64,000 nucleotides of DNA from CAWBBA01 sp963741625 (GTDB taxonomy: Bacteria; Desulfobacterota; Desulfomonilia; Desulfomonilales; Desulfomonilaceae). The stretch is taken from contig CAVUIT010000008.1 in the NCBI GenBank assembly GCA_963741625.1, forward strand, positions 124,001-188,000. Reading direction: 5' to 3'. A model generated the notes under the pieces. It did no database searches and was not told the DNA's origin. It saw nothing but the letters and a program-made list of their open reading frames with translations. Shown here one piece after another: positions 16,832-26,275 of this stretch (positions are counted from its first letter, which is position 1; the number at the start of each line of letters is the position of its first letter). A program made the position numbers and the translations under genes.

Positions 16832-17917
16832 GTGAATAGGTTGATTACTGCTACAAAGCGATGGACACTAATTAGTTTGGGCGTGTTACTGATCCTCGGG
16901 ACACGAGCCGATGTCGGTCTGACCGCGTCGACGTGTCCGCCGCCTCACTTCGACACCATTTCCGATGGGTTCCGCTACGGATTTCCGCCCCAGATTGAGA
17001 AGGCCGGTCTCGTATTTGCATCCAAGCCCATTCCAATACATCGGCGAGACGTGCGAAATCGGATTCTCAAAGAGGTGAACTATCTTCTTCAGGACCGACG
17101 TTCAAGGGTCTTGTTGTGGATGTCCAGAGCCGATTCACTCAAGCCGGTCATAGCGCCGATTCTTCGGAAATACGGACTGCCGCAGGAGTTCATTTACCTG
17201 GCCGCCATCGAGAGCAGTTATAACAGCCGCGCTCTCTCTTCAGCGGGGGCTTTCGGTTACTGGCAGTTCATAAAATCCACAGCACAATGCGGGCCTGCCG
17301 GATGCGATCAGTACGACTGGAAAATGCCCATTACCAATTGGAAGGATGATCGGGCCGATCTGGTGCATTCCACCCATTCTGCGGCCAAGTATCTTGCCTG
17401 GATGAATCGGGTGAAGAAAGTCAGCATCAACGAGAATGCCGAACGGCAAGGCTTCGACGACTGGTTCCTCACTGCCGCTGCTTACAACGCGGGCCCGACG
17501 AGGGTTATTCAGCGGCTGAGCACTTTCCGGGCCCACTCGTATTGGGACGTCCCATTACCGATAGAGACGGAAAAGTATGTGCCGCGGTGGATCGCTATCA
17601 GCCTTATAAGCAACCACCGTGACTTTTACGGCGTCCAAATCCCTTTACGGCCCGGCGTCTCGTTCGACGTAGTAGAAAAAGTGCGCCTGGAAAAAGACCT
17701 CTCTTTTGCAGCCATGGCTAGGCTTTTAGAGACAACCCCTCGCATTGTTTGGTCGCTCAACACGCGGATCTTCCCAGAAAAAGGGGTATTTCCCGCCCGT
17801 TCCGGCCGTAGTGTCATAACTCATACCATCCATGTTCCCAAAGGGACGCGCAATAAGTTCATGGCGCAGCTCGTGGCACACGGATACGTAAAAAAAGTGG
17901 CCTCGGGAAAGCCCTGA
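16832..17917 (+). CDS. Lytic transglycosylase (MltD-like, SLT domain)
   Basis: 361 aa. N-terminal hydrophobic signal (about 10-30), then an SLT domain with catalytic Glu in LAAIESSYNSRALSSAGAFGYWQFI (near 130) and the AAAYNAGPTRVIQRL motif. The C-terminal 90 residues resemble the linker and beginning of LysM-like parts of MltD but no clear LysM is seen. Cleaves peptidoglycan glycan strands in the periplasm. The GTG at 16832 follows the preceding stop by one base; a TTG at 16841 with AAGGTG upstream is an alternative start. Confidence 0.88.
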   Translation: MNRLITATKRWTLISLGVLLILGTRADVGLTASTCPPPHFDTISDGFRYGFPPQIEKAGLVFASKPIPIHRRDVRNRILKEVNYLLQDRRSRVLLWMSRADSLKPVIAPILRKYGLPQEFIYLAAIESSYNSRALSSAGAFGYWQFIKSTAQCGPAGCDQYDWKMPITNWKDDRADLVHSTHSAAKYLAWMNRVKKVSINENAERQGFDDWFLTAAAYNAGPTRVIQRLSTFRAHSYWDVPLPIETEKYVPRWIAISLISNHRDFYGVQIPLRPGVSFDVVEKVRLEKDLSFAAMARLLETTPRIVWSLNTRIFPEKGVFPARSGRSVITHTIHVPKGTRNKFMAQLVAHGYVKKVASGKP

Positions 17918-18031
17918 TACCGATTCGCGGTCAAACAAGAAAAATCTCCTAAATCTAGCACGGATCTGACAAAGCCTCCCACGCGACGCGGGATGGCACC
18001 CAGGACCCCATGTTGACCGGATGCTGGGTAC

Positions 18032-18056
18032 CACTGACCTGGGCACCAGGTCAGTG
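18032..18056. repeat. 11-bp-stem palindrome
   Basis: CACTGACCTGG / CCAGGTCAGTG with a GCA loop, between two convergent genes. It could act as a transcription stop for either, though no long T-run follows; the GGCACC motif is shared with other local repeats. Confidence 0.5.
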
Positions 18057-18106
18057 CCGTTTTCCTGCCAACCGATTCTCACTGTTTGAGAGCGAACTGG
18101 TATGAC

Positions 18107-18673
18107 TCAACCACAACTGTCACCAGCCTTCAGCGCCAGAACAAGAAGGGAAGATTCTCCCGAAGTCTGGTTTGCAAAGCTCACCCCTGCCTCCGGCAAG
18201 AGATAGAGGCCGTCGCCTCCTTCCAAACGATAGATTTCCTGATCAACTTCGGCTGTCACCGCCCCGCGAAGGCAGTACACAAAGCGGTCGGTGGAACGGT
18301 TTTCGGGTGGAACCCGCCGGTCCAGCCCTTTCAGTGAGAAAATTCTGACTTCCATTCTGTTAAGAGACGCTTTACCGGTCAGCAATTCTACGGACACACC
18401 TGGAGAGAGCGCCTCGAACTTGTCCCCCTCACCTCTCGGGCACAACACTGCCTTCTTGTACAGCACTTCGTCCAAAAATACGCCGGCCCGAAGCTGAAAT
18501 GCAGAGGCAATCTTCACTAACGTATTTAACGTAGGCGAGGATTTGCCCAGTTCAATGGAACTGAGGTTGGACGCGGCGATTCCAGTGATCTTCGACAGAT
18601 CGGTCAGTGACAGCCTCTTCTTTTTGCGGAACGCCCTGATCTGCTCACCGACGTGGATTTCGGATGATGACAT
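18107..18673 (-). CDS. XRE-family regulator with C-terminal cupin
   Basis: 188 aa. HTH at residues 10-60 (IRAFRKKKRLSLTDLSKITGIAASNLSSIELGKSSPTLNTLVKIASAF) and a cupin_2 domain at 100-185 (DRFVYCLRGAVTAEVDQEIYRLEGGDGLYLLPEAGVSFANQ). The usual His ligands of metal cupins are not evident, so it may bind a small ligand without metal. Start ATG with GAGGAG seven bases upstream. A TTGACT - 16 bases - TACGTC promoter may lie at 18694-18721 on the minus strand. Targets unknown. Confidence 0.88.
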   Translation of the reverse strand: MSSSEIHVGEQIRAFRKKKRLSLTDLSKITGIAASNLSSIELGKSSPTLNTLVKIASAFQLRAGVFLDEVLYKKAVLCPRGEGDKFEALSPGVSVELLTGKASLNRMEVRIFSLKGLDRRVPPENRSTDRFVYCLRGAVTAEVDQEIYRLEGGDGLYLLPEAGVSFANQTSGESSLLVLALKAGDSCG

Positions 18674-18764
18674 GGATCATCTCCTCAGTTACTGACGTAT
18701 CACTTGGGTACAGCCAGTCAAATAGAAACTCCCATCAAAAAGGTGACGACCTTAAACAGGGAAT

Positions 18765-18959
18765 GGTGGGGCAGGCCGCTCGCTTGCCTAAAAGAGACAG
18801 GCAGGATGCCTGTCCCACCGGGAACAGGTGTCATTTGTTTGAAAGCGAATTCCTATGAAGACGCTCGTCCTCGATGGCCGGCAGATTGGACTCATGGTGC
18901 CACGGATGTGCGAAGCTCATCCGTGCACGGACGAGCCGGACGGCACGTCCGTGGCACCA
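18765..18959. repeat. Dispersed palindromes: GGTGGG(A/G)CAGGC family and TGGTGCCACGGA family
   Basis: 18765-18819 begins GGTGGGGCAGGC and ends GCCTGTCCCACC. 18895-18959 begins TGGTGCCACGGA and ends TCCGTGGCACCA (perfect 12-bp ends). Between them only non-coding DNA. These account for most of the 18674-19012 gap. Confidence 0.65.
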
Positions 18960-19012
18960 ATCTTTCAAGCATTTTCATGCCTAGTTGTAGTTTCCTAGCT
19001 ATGCGAGCACGG

Positions 19013-20380
19013 CTAATCAAACAGCAAGTCAGCCAGCTCATTGATTCGTGAAATCCCGGAGACCGTCGCGCCGGCCGGCAAAGACAAGTCTTCGGCGTTT
19101 GAACCTGGTGCGATAATGCGGTGGAATCCCAGCCTGGTGGCCTCCTTCATCCGCGCAGCCGCTCTGGAGACGCGGCGGACCTCGCCGGCTAAACCCACTT
19201 CACCGAACACCAGTGTCCCTTTAGGAACATTCCTGTCCATAAAGGAAGACAGTAGGGCCGCGGCTATTGCGAGATCCGCCGCGGGTTCGGTGGCCCGAAC
19301 TCCCCCAACCGCATTGAGAAATATGTCCTGGTCGCTCAGCGTGAGTCCGAGTTTCTTCTCGATGACCGCTATCATGAGAGCCAGCCGCTGTGAATCCGTC
19401 CCAAGGCATGTCCGGCGGCCCTGGCCTGGAGCCGGCCCTGTCACAAGGGCCTGGATTTCAGCCAGAATGGGTCGGGAGCCTTCCACCAAAGCGGTAACTA
19501 TGGAACCTGACACCCCTTCAGGCCGCTCCGACAGGAAGAGTTCCGAGGGATTGGCAACCTCGTTAAGGCCGGAGTCTCCCATCTCGAAGACTCCTATTTC
19601 GCTTGCCGATCCGAACCGGTTTTTGACAGCCCTCAGAATTCGGTATGAGTGGCCACGCTCTCCCTCAAAATAGAGGACCGTGTCAACCATGTGTTCGAGG
19701 ACCCTTGGCCCTGCCAGGGCACCGTCCTTCGTTACGTGACCAACTATGAAACACGCGGAGGAGCCTCGTTTAATGCACTCGAGTATCCTGCCTGCCACCT
19801 GCCGGACCTGCGACACGCTGCCTGCCTGGGCTTCGAAAGACCTGCTGAAAACTGATTGAACCGAGTCCAAAACAACTACAGCCGCCTCGTTTTGACTGAT
19901 TTTGTCTATGATGGCTTCAAGCTCGTTTTCCACGAGAACAAGGAAATTGTCTGCTCGTATCCCCACTCGATCGGCTCGAAGTTTGAGCTGCTCCGAGGAT
20001 TCTTCTCCGGAAACGTAAAGGACCTTTTGGCCCGCGTGGGCCATGTGCCCGAGGGCCTGCATCAACAGCGTACTTTTTCCTATTCCCGGATCTCCTCCCA
20101 CCAGAATTACGCTGCGACGAACGATCCCTCCACCAAGGACTCGATTGAGTTCTTCGATACCTGTCCCCAGCCTATCCTTGGATTCGCCACTGATCTCAGA
20201 GAGAGAAATCACCGCTCCAGGGTCTTCATTGCTCCGCGAGGCATGTGCAGAAGACGCCGGGAAAACAGTTACCTCTTTTTCTACTACTGAATTCCATTCA
20301 CCGCAGCCCGGACATCGCCCCATCCATTTGAGGAGGTGTTTACCGCAATGGTCGCAGACAAAGGCAATTTCGCTCTTCAA
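19013..20380 (-). CDS. radA: DNA repair protein RadA
   Basis: 455 aa, standard length. N-terminal zinc finger (FVCDHCGKHLLKWMGRCPGCGEWNS), RecA-like ATPase with Walker A GGDPGIGKSTLL near 97, the RadA-specific KNRFGSASEIGVFEM motif, and a C-terminal Lon-like domain (GVRATEPAADLAIAAALLSS). It promotes branch migration in recombination. The start is TTG at 20380, with AGGAG six bases upstream. Divergent from the radical SAM gene. Confidence 0.96.
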   Translation of the reverse strand: MKSEIAFVCDHCGKHLLKWMGRCPGCGEWNSVVEKEVTVFPASSAHASRSNEDPGAVISLSEISGESKDRLGTGIEELNRVLGGGIVRRSVILVGGDPGIGKSTLLMQALGHMAHAGQKVLYVSGEESSEQLKLRADRVGIRADNFLVLVENELEAIIDKISQNEAAVVVLDSVQSVFSRSFEAQAGSVSQVRQVAGRILECIKRGSSACFIVGHVTKDGALAGPRVLEHMVDTVLYFEGERGHSYRILRAVKNRFGSASEIGVFEMGDSGLNEVANPSELFLSERPEGVSGSIVTALVEGSRPILAEIQALVTGPAPGQGRRTCLGTDSQRLALMIAVIEKKLGLTLSDQDIFLNAVGGVRATEPAADLAIAAALLSSFMDRNVPKGTLVFGEVGLAGEVRRVSRAAARMKEATRLGFHRIIAPGSNAEDLSLPAGATVSGISRINELADLLFD

Positions 20381-20542
20381 TTAATTCTCCTGGAGGACGA
20401 TTGGACTCACCCCGACACGTGAACTTAAGAGGCACCCAATCCTTTTAGCCTTTCCCCTCAACGGGGACAACCCATATTCAGCGATTTGCAGGCCATGAGC
20501 TGGTCATGTTATTCTGGGACCTGTTTCGCTTTGGACTAAGAT

Positions 20543-21523
20543 ATGACAACGAACGACCCAAGATATCGAACTCTGTCCTCATGGCTCAAGGAAATATTCG
20601 GCGAACCCGTTCGCAAGATTGCGCTTGATGCGGGATTGGGGTGCCCAAACCGTGACGGCACTCTTGGTTCTGCGGGATGCATATATTGCAATCCCCGTGG
20701 CTCAGGGACCGGTGCCCAGAGCCGGGGGATTCCTCTGCGCGAACAAGTAGATATGGGAATAGCTTTTCTGTCTAAACGATTCCGGTGCCGAAAGTTCATT
20801 GCTTACTTTCAATCCTTTACCAACACTCACGGTGATCCAGGGAAGCTCTCCCGACTGTATGAAGAGGCTCTCCAGCGTCCCGAAGTGGTGGGCCTGGCGG
20901 TGGGCACGCGGCCGGACTGCGTGCCGGACCCGGTCCTGGATCTTCTGTCGGATTTTGCCCGCAGCCGGCTCGTCTGGATTGAATATGGACTACAGTCGGC
21001 CCATGTGCGCACCCTGAACCTGATTAACCGAGGCCACGGGCCAAACGCATTTTTTGACGCGGTCAGCAGAACGCGGGCACGAGGGATTACTTCAGTGGCT
21101 CATCTCATACTCGGGCTTCCTGGTGAGTCTGTGGACGATATGGTGGAAACCGCGGTGGCCGTAGCCGATGCCGGCGTGGCCGGGGTGAAGCTCCATCCCC
21201 TGTACGTGACACGAGGAACCGCTCTGGAGCAAATGTACGTGGCTGGCCGATATAGCCCGATGACAGAGGAGCAAGCCTTGGAAGCCACGCTATCGGTGTT
21301 GGAAGCGCTCCCCCCTCAGATCGTAATACACCGCATGACCTCGGATCCTCATCCAGAAGAACTTATTGCTCCCCTTTGGATGCTGGACCCGGGAGGGGTG
21401 CGGCGACGCCTCTATGAGGCGATGGAAAAAACAGACTTCAGGCAGGGGGCTCACCACAAGATGCGGGAACCTGATTCTACGCTTCAGGCCATAGGATTAT
21501 TCGGAAATGGGACCAAGAAGTGA
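20543..21523 (+). CDS. TIGR01212/YhcC-family radical SAM protein
   Basis: 326 aa. The cluster-binding region KIALDAGLGCPNRDGTLGSAGCIYCNPRG (about 24-52) has the spaced Cys of this subfamily, and GTRPDCVPDPVLDLL and YGLQSAHVRTLNLINRGHG are further family blocks. Binds a [4Fe-4S] cluster and SAM. The reaction of the family is not established. Single gene, divergent from radA and convergent with the dodecin gene. Confidence 0.9.
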   Translation: MTTNDPRYRTLSSWLKEIFGEPVRKIALDAGLGCPNRDGTLGSAGCIYCNPRGSGTGAQSRGIPLREQVDMGIAFLSKRFRCRKFIAYFQSFTNTHGDPGKLSRLYEEALQRPEVVGLAVGTRPDCVPDPVLDLLSDFARSRLVWIEYGLQSAHVRTLNLINRGHGPNAFFDAVSRTRARGITSVAHLILGLPGESVDDMVETAVAVADAGVAGVKLHPLYVTRGTALEQMYVAGRYSPMTEEQALEATLSVLEALPPQIVIHRMTSDPHPEELIAPLWMLDPGGVRRRLYEAMEKTDFRQGAHHKMREPDSTLQAIGLFGNGTKK

Positions 21524-21568
21524 GGCAAGCCGGATATCAATAAATACGTAAATGAGTCGGAATCTGGA

Positions 21569-21778
21569 TTATTCCAGGACGAAAATTACTTCCGCGGTAA
21601 CACGGAATTCTTGAATTTGCCCGGCTTCGCACATGACCCTGAATTCGGTGACCTTCATTCCAGTGATATTCCTCAGGGTCTTGTTGGCGCGTTCGAAGGC
21701 CAACCTAACGGCATCATCAAAGTTGTTTGGAGATCCTGCTATAACTGTTGTAACTCGGGCTACTCTTCCTTCTGGCAT
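21569..21778 (-). CDS. Dodecin-family protein
   Basis: 69 aa, family length. VTTVIAGSPNNFDDAVRLAFERANKTLRNITGMKVTEFRV...GQIQEFRVTAEVIFVLE matches the dodecin beta-alpha-beta-beta fold that forms hollow 12-mers. The Trp that stacks on flavin in classical dodecins is absent (ITGMKV at that point), so flavin storage is not assured. ATG with GGAGGG upstream. Confidence 0.85.
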   Translation of the reverse strand: MPEGRVARVTTVIAGSPNNFDDAVRLAFERANKTLRNITGMKVTEFRVMCEAGQIQEFRVTAEVIFVLE

Positions 21779-21943
21779 TACGGTTCCCTCCCTAGCCGGG
21801 TTGCCTCACAGAATCAGACTAGAAGATCGTAACGGTTGTTGTCAACTTTTCTTCCCAGCTTAACTCAACACGGCGTGGCCGGGACGTCTCTGCCTGCTCA
21901 GAAAAGGTGCCTTACGGCAAACGGACATCAATTTTACCAATGG

Positions 21944-22669
21944 TTATATGATAGCTGCCAGCTTTGTCATCTCTCTTTCCGTGAGTGGCCGCCATTCCCC
22001 GACCGGGAGCGTGCCAAGTGTGAGAGGACCGAACCCCACTCTCCGTATCTTGCGCACCGGATGCCTGATCTGGAGAAAGATTCGCTTTATTTCGTTTTTC
22101 TTGCCTTCGTAGAGCACAATCCTGAGCCATGTGGTGGTCTTTTGCTTCTTGACGACGGACCACAGCACGTCGCCTAGCCTCTCACCATCTCCGATCCTCA
22201 TCCCCCTTTTAATGGTGCTCAGCAACCTGTCGTCCGGCGTTCCGCGCACTTTTACGAGGTAAGTTCTCGGAATTCTGTGTGAAGGGTGACTTAATTTCTG
22301 AGCGAGCTGCCCATCATTGGTTAAGATCATCAACCCTTCAGCGTCAAAATCCAAACGTCCAACCGTAAAGAATCTCTTCTTAAGGGCTTTGAGAAGATCG
22401 CCCACGCACGGACGCCCCTCCGGGTCGTTCATAGTCGATACCACGTTCCGAGGCTTGTTAAATAGGTAGTAGTATTTGGCTGAATCAGGACGGAGCAGCA
22501 ATTTTCCGTCCACCTTTATGTGGTCCCTGTCCGGATCAGCCGTCATCGTAGGATCAGTCACGATGCTGCCGTTGAGGGTGACCCGGCCTTCCAAAATCAT
22601 CTCCTCGGCTTTTCGGCGGGATGCGAGGCCCGCATCGCGTATTATCAACTGAACTCTTTTTTGTGCCAT
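21944..22669 (-). CDS. RsuA/RluB-family rRNA pseudouridine synthase
   Basis: 241 aa from the ATG at 22669 (AGGA seven bases upstream; a TTG six codons earlier overlaps the next gene's stop). S4 domain 1-60 (VQLIIRDAGLASRRKAEEMILEGRVTLNG), catalytic block VGRLDFDAEGLMILTNDG with the nucleophilic Asp, and the C-terminal EGKKNEIKRIF...VRKIRRVGFGPLTLG. Isomerises a uridine in rRNA, most likely 23S as for RluB. It follows the dehydrogenase gene on the same strand, 14 bases after its stop. Confidence 0.9.
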   Translation of the reverse strand: MAQKRVQLIIRDAGLASRRKAEEMILEGRVTLNGSIVTDPTMTADPDRDHIKVDGKLLLRPDSAKYYYLFNKPRNVVSTMNDPEGRPCVGDLLKALKKRFFTVGRLDFDAEGLMILTNDGQLAQKLSHPSHRIPRTYLVKVRGTPDDRLLSTIKRGMRIGDGERLGDVLWSVVKKQKTTTWLRIVLYEGKKNEIKRIFLQIRHPVRKIRRVGFGPLTLGTLPVGEWRPLTEREMTKLAAII

Positions 22670-22683
22670 ATTTGTTCCTGGAC

Positions 22684-23910
22684 TCAAACCACGTGCTGGA
22701 AAATCACTTTTATCGCTTTGCTGCCGGCACGATCCGCCAGAGCAGCGAAAGCACGCTCATACTCTTCCAACCTGAATCTATGAGTTACAATCTCTGAGAC
22801 CGGTAGTCCGTGTCCCGCTGCAAGGTCCATTGCAATATCGAACGTCTCTCTCATTTCTCCATTGTGGGAGTCCCTGCCGGAGAATAGGGTTCCACAGATC
22901 CTCACGCTCTTGAACCACAGAGGGGTCAAGTCGAAGCCCGATGGCTCATTGATGCCCATGAGCACCACTTTTTTGCCCTCTGCCGTAAAGCGCAGGGCAT
23001 CTCCAATGCGATCCCTCAAACCGGTCGTTTCATAAACCAGATCCGCGCCCCCTTCCAGGGTTATGTGTCCAGCTTCGGGGTAACGAACCGTGCCCTTCAC
23101 GAATGCGGCCACCTCCTCGTACGCCGCCCCCGGGTTATTGGCGAGGACCACCTCTGCCTCCGACCGGTTGCGCGCTATTTCAATTTCAAAGGGATGTTCG
23201 CCCACCACGAGAATGTTTGCCCGATATCCCAACATCTGCAAAGCCTCTAACGTTAACAACCCCAACGAGCCCGCTCCCATCACGATCACGCGGTCTCCGA
23301 CCGCGGGCGGGTGCTGCAAGACTGCTCTCACTGCTCGGGCGAACTCGGGGACAAGTACGGCTTGATCGCTTTCCATGGCGCGGGGAAGTTGCCGTACTTG
23401 GCTCTGGTGCGCTATGAAACAGTCAGCCCAGCCCCCTGAAGTGTCTCTGCATGCTCCAATCATTGTTCCAGGACCGACAACCCCTTTGGAGAAGTTTCGG
23501 CAGGAAGATGGTTCTCCGCGAGAGCATGAAGGGCAGGGCGGTTGAACTTGCCGCGGCCTGCACGACAAGACGGGGTCCACTACTACACGCTCTCCTGGTT
23601 CGATCCCCTGAACCTCTTTTCCCACTTCCGTCACTATGCCCAAGTTTTCGTTTCCAGGAACAAACGGGAAGGAGAGGAATGCTCCAAAGGGCGTAGGGTC
23701 GTGATGAAGTATCAGGGCCTCATCCATGCCGGAAATGCCGGACATAATCGTCCTGACTCTCACCCACTGGGAAGCTACCAGGGCCGGTTCGGGAAGTTCA
23801 GCCGGTTGCAAGGATAGGGCGTACGACGCTTCTTCCCGGCGTAAAATCTTGGCTCGAACGCGACCCCACACTTCTCTCCCGAGACTGAAATCTGCCAGAA
23901 TAGCTTTCAT
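22684..23910 (-). CDS. Zinc-type MDR alcohol dehydrogenase family protein, atypical catalytic site
   Basis: 408 aa. GroES-like N-domain, structural-zinc lobe (PPCPSCSRGEPSSC, near 125-140) and Rossmann domain with VIVMGAGSLGLLTLEAL. The segment that normally holds the catalytic zinc Cys (C-G-x-C-G-T-D) reads SGISGMD, and the GHE motif is PGNE, so the catalytic zinc site appears lost or changed. C-terminal FSGRDSHNGEMRETFDIAMDLAAG resembles glucose dehydrogenase-type members. Substrate unknown. Tail-to-head with the pseudouridine synthase gene. Confidence 0.85.
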   Translation of the reverse strand: MKAILADFSLGREVWGRVRAKILRREEASYALSLQPAELPEPALVASQWVRVRTIMSGISGMDEALILHHDPTPFGAFLSFPFVPGNENLGIVTEVGKEVQGIEPGERVVVDPVLSCRPRQVQPPCPSCSRGEPSSCRNFSKGVVGPGTMIGACRDTSGGWADCFIAHQSQVRQLPRAMESDQAVLVPEFARAVRAVLQHPPAVGDRVIVMGAGSLGLLTLEALQMLGYRANILVVGEHPFEIEIARNRSEAEVVLANNPGAAYEEVAAFVKGTVRYPEAGHITLEGGADLVYETTGLRDRIGDALRFTAEGKKVVLMGINEPSGFDLTPLWFKSVRICGTLFSGRDSHNGEMRETFDIAMDLAAGHGLPVSEIVTHRFRLEEYERAFAALADRAGSKAIKVIFQHVV

Positions 23911-24170
23911 AGGAGTGCCCTCCGGCCTTAACGTCCGCTGCCCTTGTTAGTGTTCCGCTGAGATTTTGTCAAACCGTTTTCCTCATCCGGCTACGGTTCT
24001 TGCGGTCATGAGATCCGGCAGAGGTGAAGGGGAGTTGGCCTGTGGCGCAACTTGACATCCACACAAGGATAACCCATCTTAGATACAGAGCAGGCTTCAA
24101 TTGCTTGCCGGCGAGTTTCGTGGTATATTTATTATAATTATTTAGGAAAATTTACTCATTGGAGAATTTC

Positions 24171-26087
24171 TTGAACGGTATATACAAGAATCTAGGGTTA
24201 TGGCTAGTTATTTGCCTTGTGATGATTTTCTTGTTCCATCTCTTTAATCAAGGAAAATCCTCTGACAAAGTAATATCTTACAGCCAGTTCCGGCAGGAGA
24301 TCGATCAGGGGGTCGTGAAATCAGTCACGTTGCAGGGTAGCCGTATCAGGGGCAGCTATGTTGACGGTTCCATTGACTTCAAAACACTTGCTCCACCTGA
24401 CACAGAGCTGATTCCCACCTTGATTAAGCACAAGGTGGATATCAAAGTGTTGGCCGAAGATGACAACCCCTGGTATTTGACGGCATTAATATCATGGCTC
24501 CCCATGGTATTTCTCATCGCCATATTCGTGTTCTTCATGCGACAAATGCAGGCGGGCGGCGGCAAGGCCATGAGTTTCGGGAAAAGCCGGGCGCGCCTTA
24601 TCAGCGAATCCCAAAACAAAGTTACGTTTCAGGATGTGGCCGGTGTCGAAGAAGCCAAGGACGAGCTGGGTGAGATAATCGAGTTTCTGCGCGATCCCAA
24701 GAAATTCACCCGCCTGGGCGGTAAGATTCCCAAGGGAGTACTCTTAATGGGTGCCCCCGGAACAGGGAAAACGCTCCTGGCCAAAGCGGTTGCCGGTGAG
24801 GCCAGCGTACCGTTTTTCTCGATTTCAGGATCGGATTTTGTCGAGATGTTTGTGGGCGTGGGAGCTTCACGCGTCCGCGACCTCTTTATCCAGGGGAAGA
24901 AAAACGCTCCGTGCATCATTTTCATTGATGAGATCGACGCTGTGGGTCGTCATCGGGGAGCCGGTCTCGGCGGCGGCCATGACGAACGGGAACAGACGCT
25001 CAATCAACTCCTTGTCGAGATGGACGGCTTTGAAACCAATGAGGGCGTAATACTCATCAGTGCAACCAACAGGCCTGACGTTCTTGATCCGGCTCTTTTG
25101 AGGCCGGGCAGATTTGACCGTCAAGTGGTTGTCCCTCCGCCTGACATACGTGGCAGATCGGCAATCCTTGGGGTCCATACGCGCAAGACCCCTGTGGCCA
25201 AAGATGTGGACCTCGATACTATCAGCCGCGGCACGCCTGGGTTTTCCGGGGCGGATTTGGCTAACCTAGTCAATGAAGCGGCTCTGAACGCGGCCAGGAG
25301 GAACCGAAATCAGATCGAGATGAAGGATTTCGAGTTCGCCAAAGACAAGGTCTTGATGGGCGGAGAGCGGCGCAGCCTGGTCATTAGCCTCGAGGAGCGA
25401 AGAAACACGGCTTTTCATGAAGCCGGCCACACGTTCGTCGCGCGGAAGATGCCCGGAACAGACCCCATTCACAAGGTGACAATCATTCCCAGAGGACGCG
25501 CGCTGGGCGTGACGCAGCAGCTTCCGCTTGACGACCGGCACACGTACTCTAAGGATTATCTTATCAGTCAGATCGCAGTGCTGATGGGCGGCCGCGCGGC
25601 GGAAGAGATATTCCTCGGCCACCTGACCACCGGCGCGGGCAACGACATCGAGCGCGCAACTGAGCTTGCCAGGAAAATGGTCTGCGAGTGGGGTATGAGC
25701 GAAACACTCGGCCCGTTGACCTTTGGCCAGAAAGAAGAGCAGATCTTCTTGGGCAAAGAATTCGCCCGCCATAAGGACTACTCCGAGGAAACTGCGAGAG
25801 ATATAGACGCGGAGATTCGCGGTATCGTCACCGAGAACTACGAAAAAGCCAAGAAGGTTGTCCAAGAGAATCAAGAAACGGTGACGCGGATCGCGGAAGC
25901 GTTGCTCGAAAGGGAAACCCTCGACGCTTCCGAAATCGAGGCCCTCATCGAAGGACGTGACCTGCCGCCTTTGGAAGAAGTGCCGGAAATGAAGCCGGAT
26001 AAGGGGCCGACGGAGATCGTATCCCTCGATGACGGCAAGGTCATGGTGGGCCGTACTCCCAGGACGCCTGACCCTGAAAAGGTTTAG
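24171..26087 (+). CDS. ftsH: ATP-dependent zinc metalloprotease FtsH
   Basis: 638 aa from the TTG at 24171 (GGAG six to seven bases upstream), giving the usual start MNGIYKNLGLWLVI; a TTG four codons earlier has no site. Two membrane helices flank the periplasmic domain; AAA module with Walker A GAPGTGKTLLAK, Walker B CIIFIDEIDAVG and SRH NRPDVLDPALLRPGRFDRQ; protease HEAGH. Degrades short-lived and misassembled membrane proteins as a hexamer. The C-terminal tail (EVPEMKPDKGPTEIVSLDDGKVM) is acidic and variable, as in the family. Confidence 0.97.
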   Translation: MNGIYKNLGLWLVICLVMIFLFHLFNQGKSSDKVISYSQFRQEIDQGVVKSVTLQGSRIRGSYVDGSIDFKTLAPPDTELIPTLIKHKVDIKVLAEDDNPWYLTALISWLPMVFLIAIFVFFMRQMQAGGGKAMSFGKSRARLISESQNKVTFQDVAGVEEAKDELGEIIEFLRDPKKFTRLGGKIPKGVLLMGAPGTGKTLLAKAVAGEASVPFFSISGSDFVEMFVGVGASRVRDLFIQGKKNAPCIIFIDEIDAVGRHRGAGLGGGHDEREQTLNQLLVEMDGFETNEGVILISATNRPDVLDPALLRPGRFDRQVVVPPPDIRGRSAILGVHTRKTPVAKDVDLDTISRGTPGFSGADLANLVNEAALNAARRNRNQIEMKDFEFAKDKVLMGGERRSLVISLEERRNTAFHEAGHTFVARKMPGTDPIHKVTIIPRGRALGVTQQLPLDDRHTYSKDYLISQIAVLMGGRAAEEIFLGHLTTGAGNDIERATELARKMVCEWGMSETLGPLTFGQKEEQIFLGKEFARHKDYSEETARDIDAEIRGIVTENYEKAKKVVQENQETVTRIAEALLERETLDASEIEALIEGRDLPPLEEVPEMKPDKGPTEIVSLDDGKVMVGRTPRTPDPEKV

Positions 26088-26120
26088 AAACAGTTGCAAA
26101 ATATAGGAGTTTCTGCACTG

Positions 26121-26267
26121 GTTACCAGGCTCTGCCTGGTAACCTACCTGTGTCCGGGCTCTGCCCGGAAAGCATGATTTTGTTAAAAGGGCATCTCGGG
26201 GCTTTCCGGCCAGGCGAGCTGAGGAGGCGGAGCCTCCCGTGCAGCATTCCCAGGCAGAGCCTGGGAA
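26121..26267. repeat. Row of short palindromes (CCAGGC-TCT-GCCTGG family)
   Basis: Consecutive hairpins: GTTACCAGGC-TCT-GCCTGGTAAC (26121-26143), CCGGGC-TCT-GCCCGG (about 26154-26168), GAGGC-GGA-GCCTC (26224-26236) and TTCCCAGGC-AGA-GCCTGGGAA (26247-26267). Non-coding insert between ftsH and folP; an open frame runs through it into folP but is not part of the gene. Confidence 0.7.
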
Positions 26268-26275
26268 CGAGGAAA

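Noticed and set aside
26150..26275. 42-codon upstream extension of folP
   Set aside because: It reads through the palindrome row; the ATG at 26276 has a good ribosome site and gives the family length.
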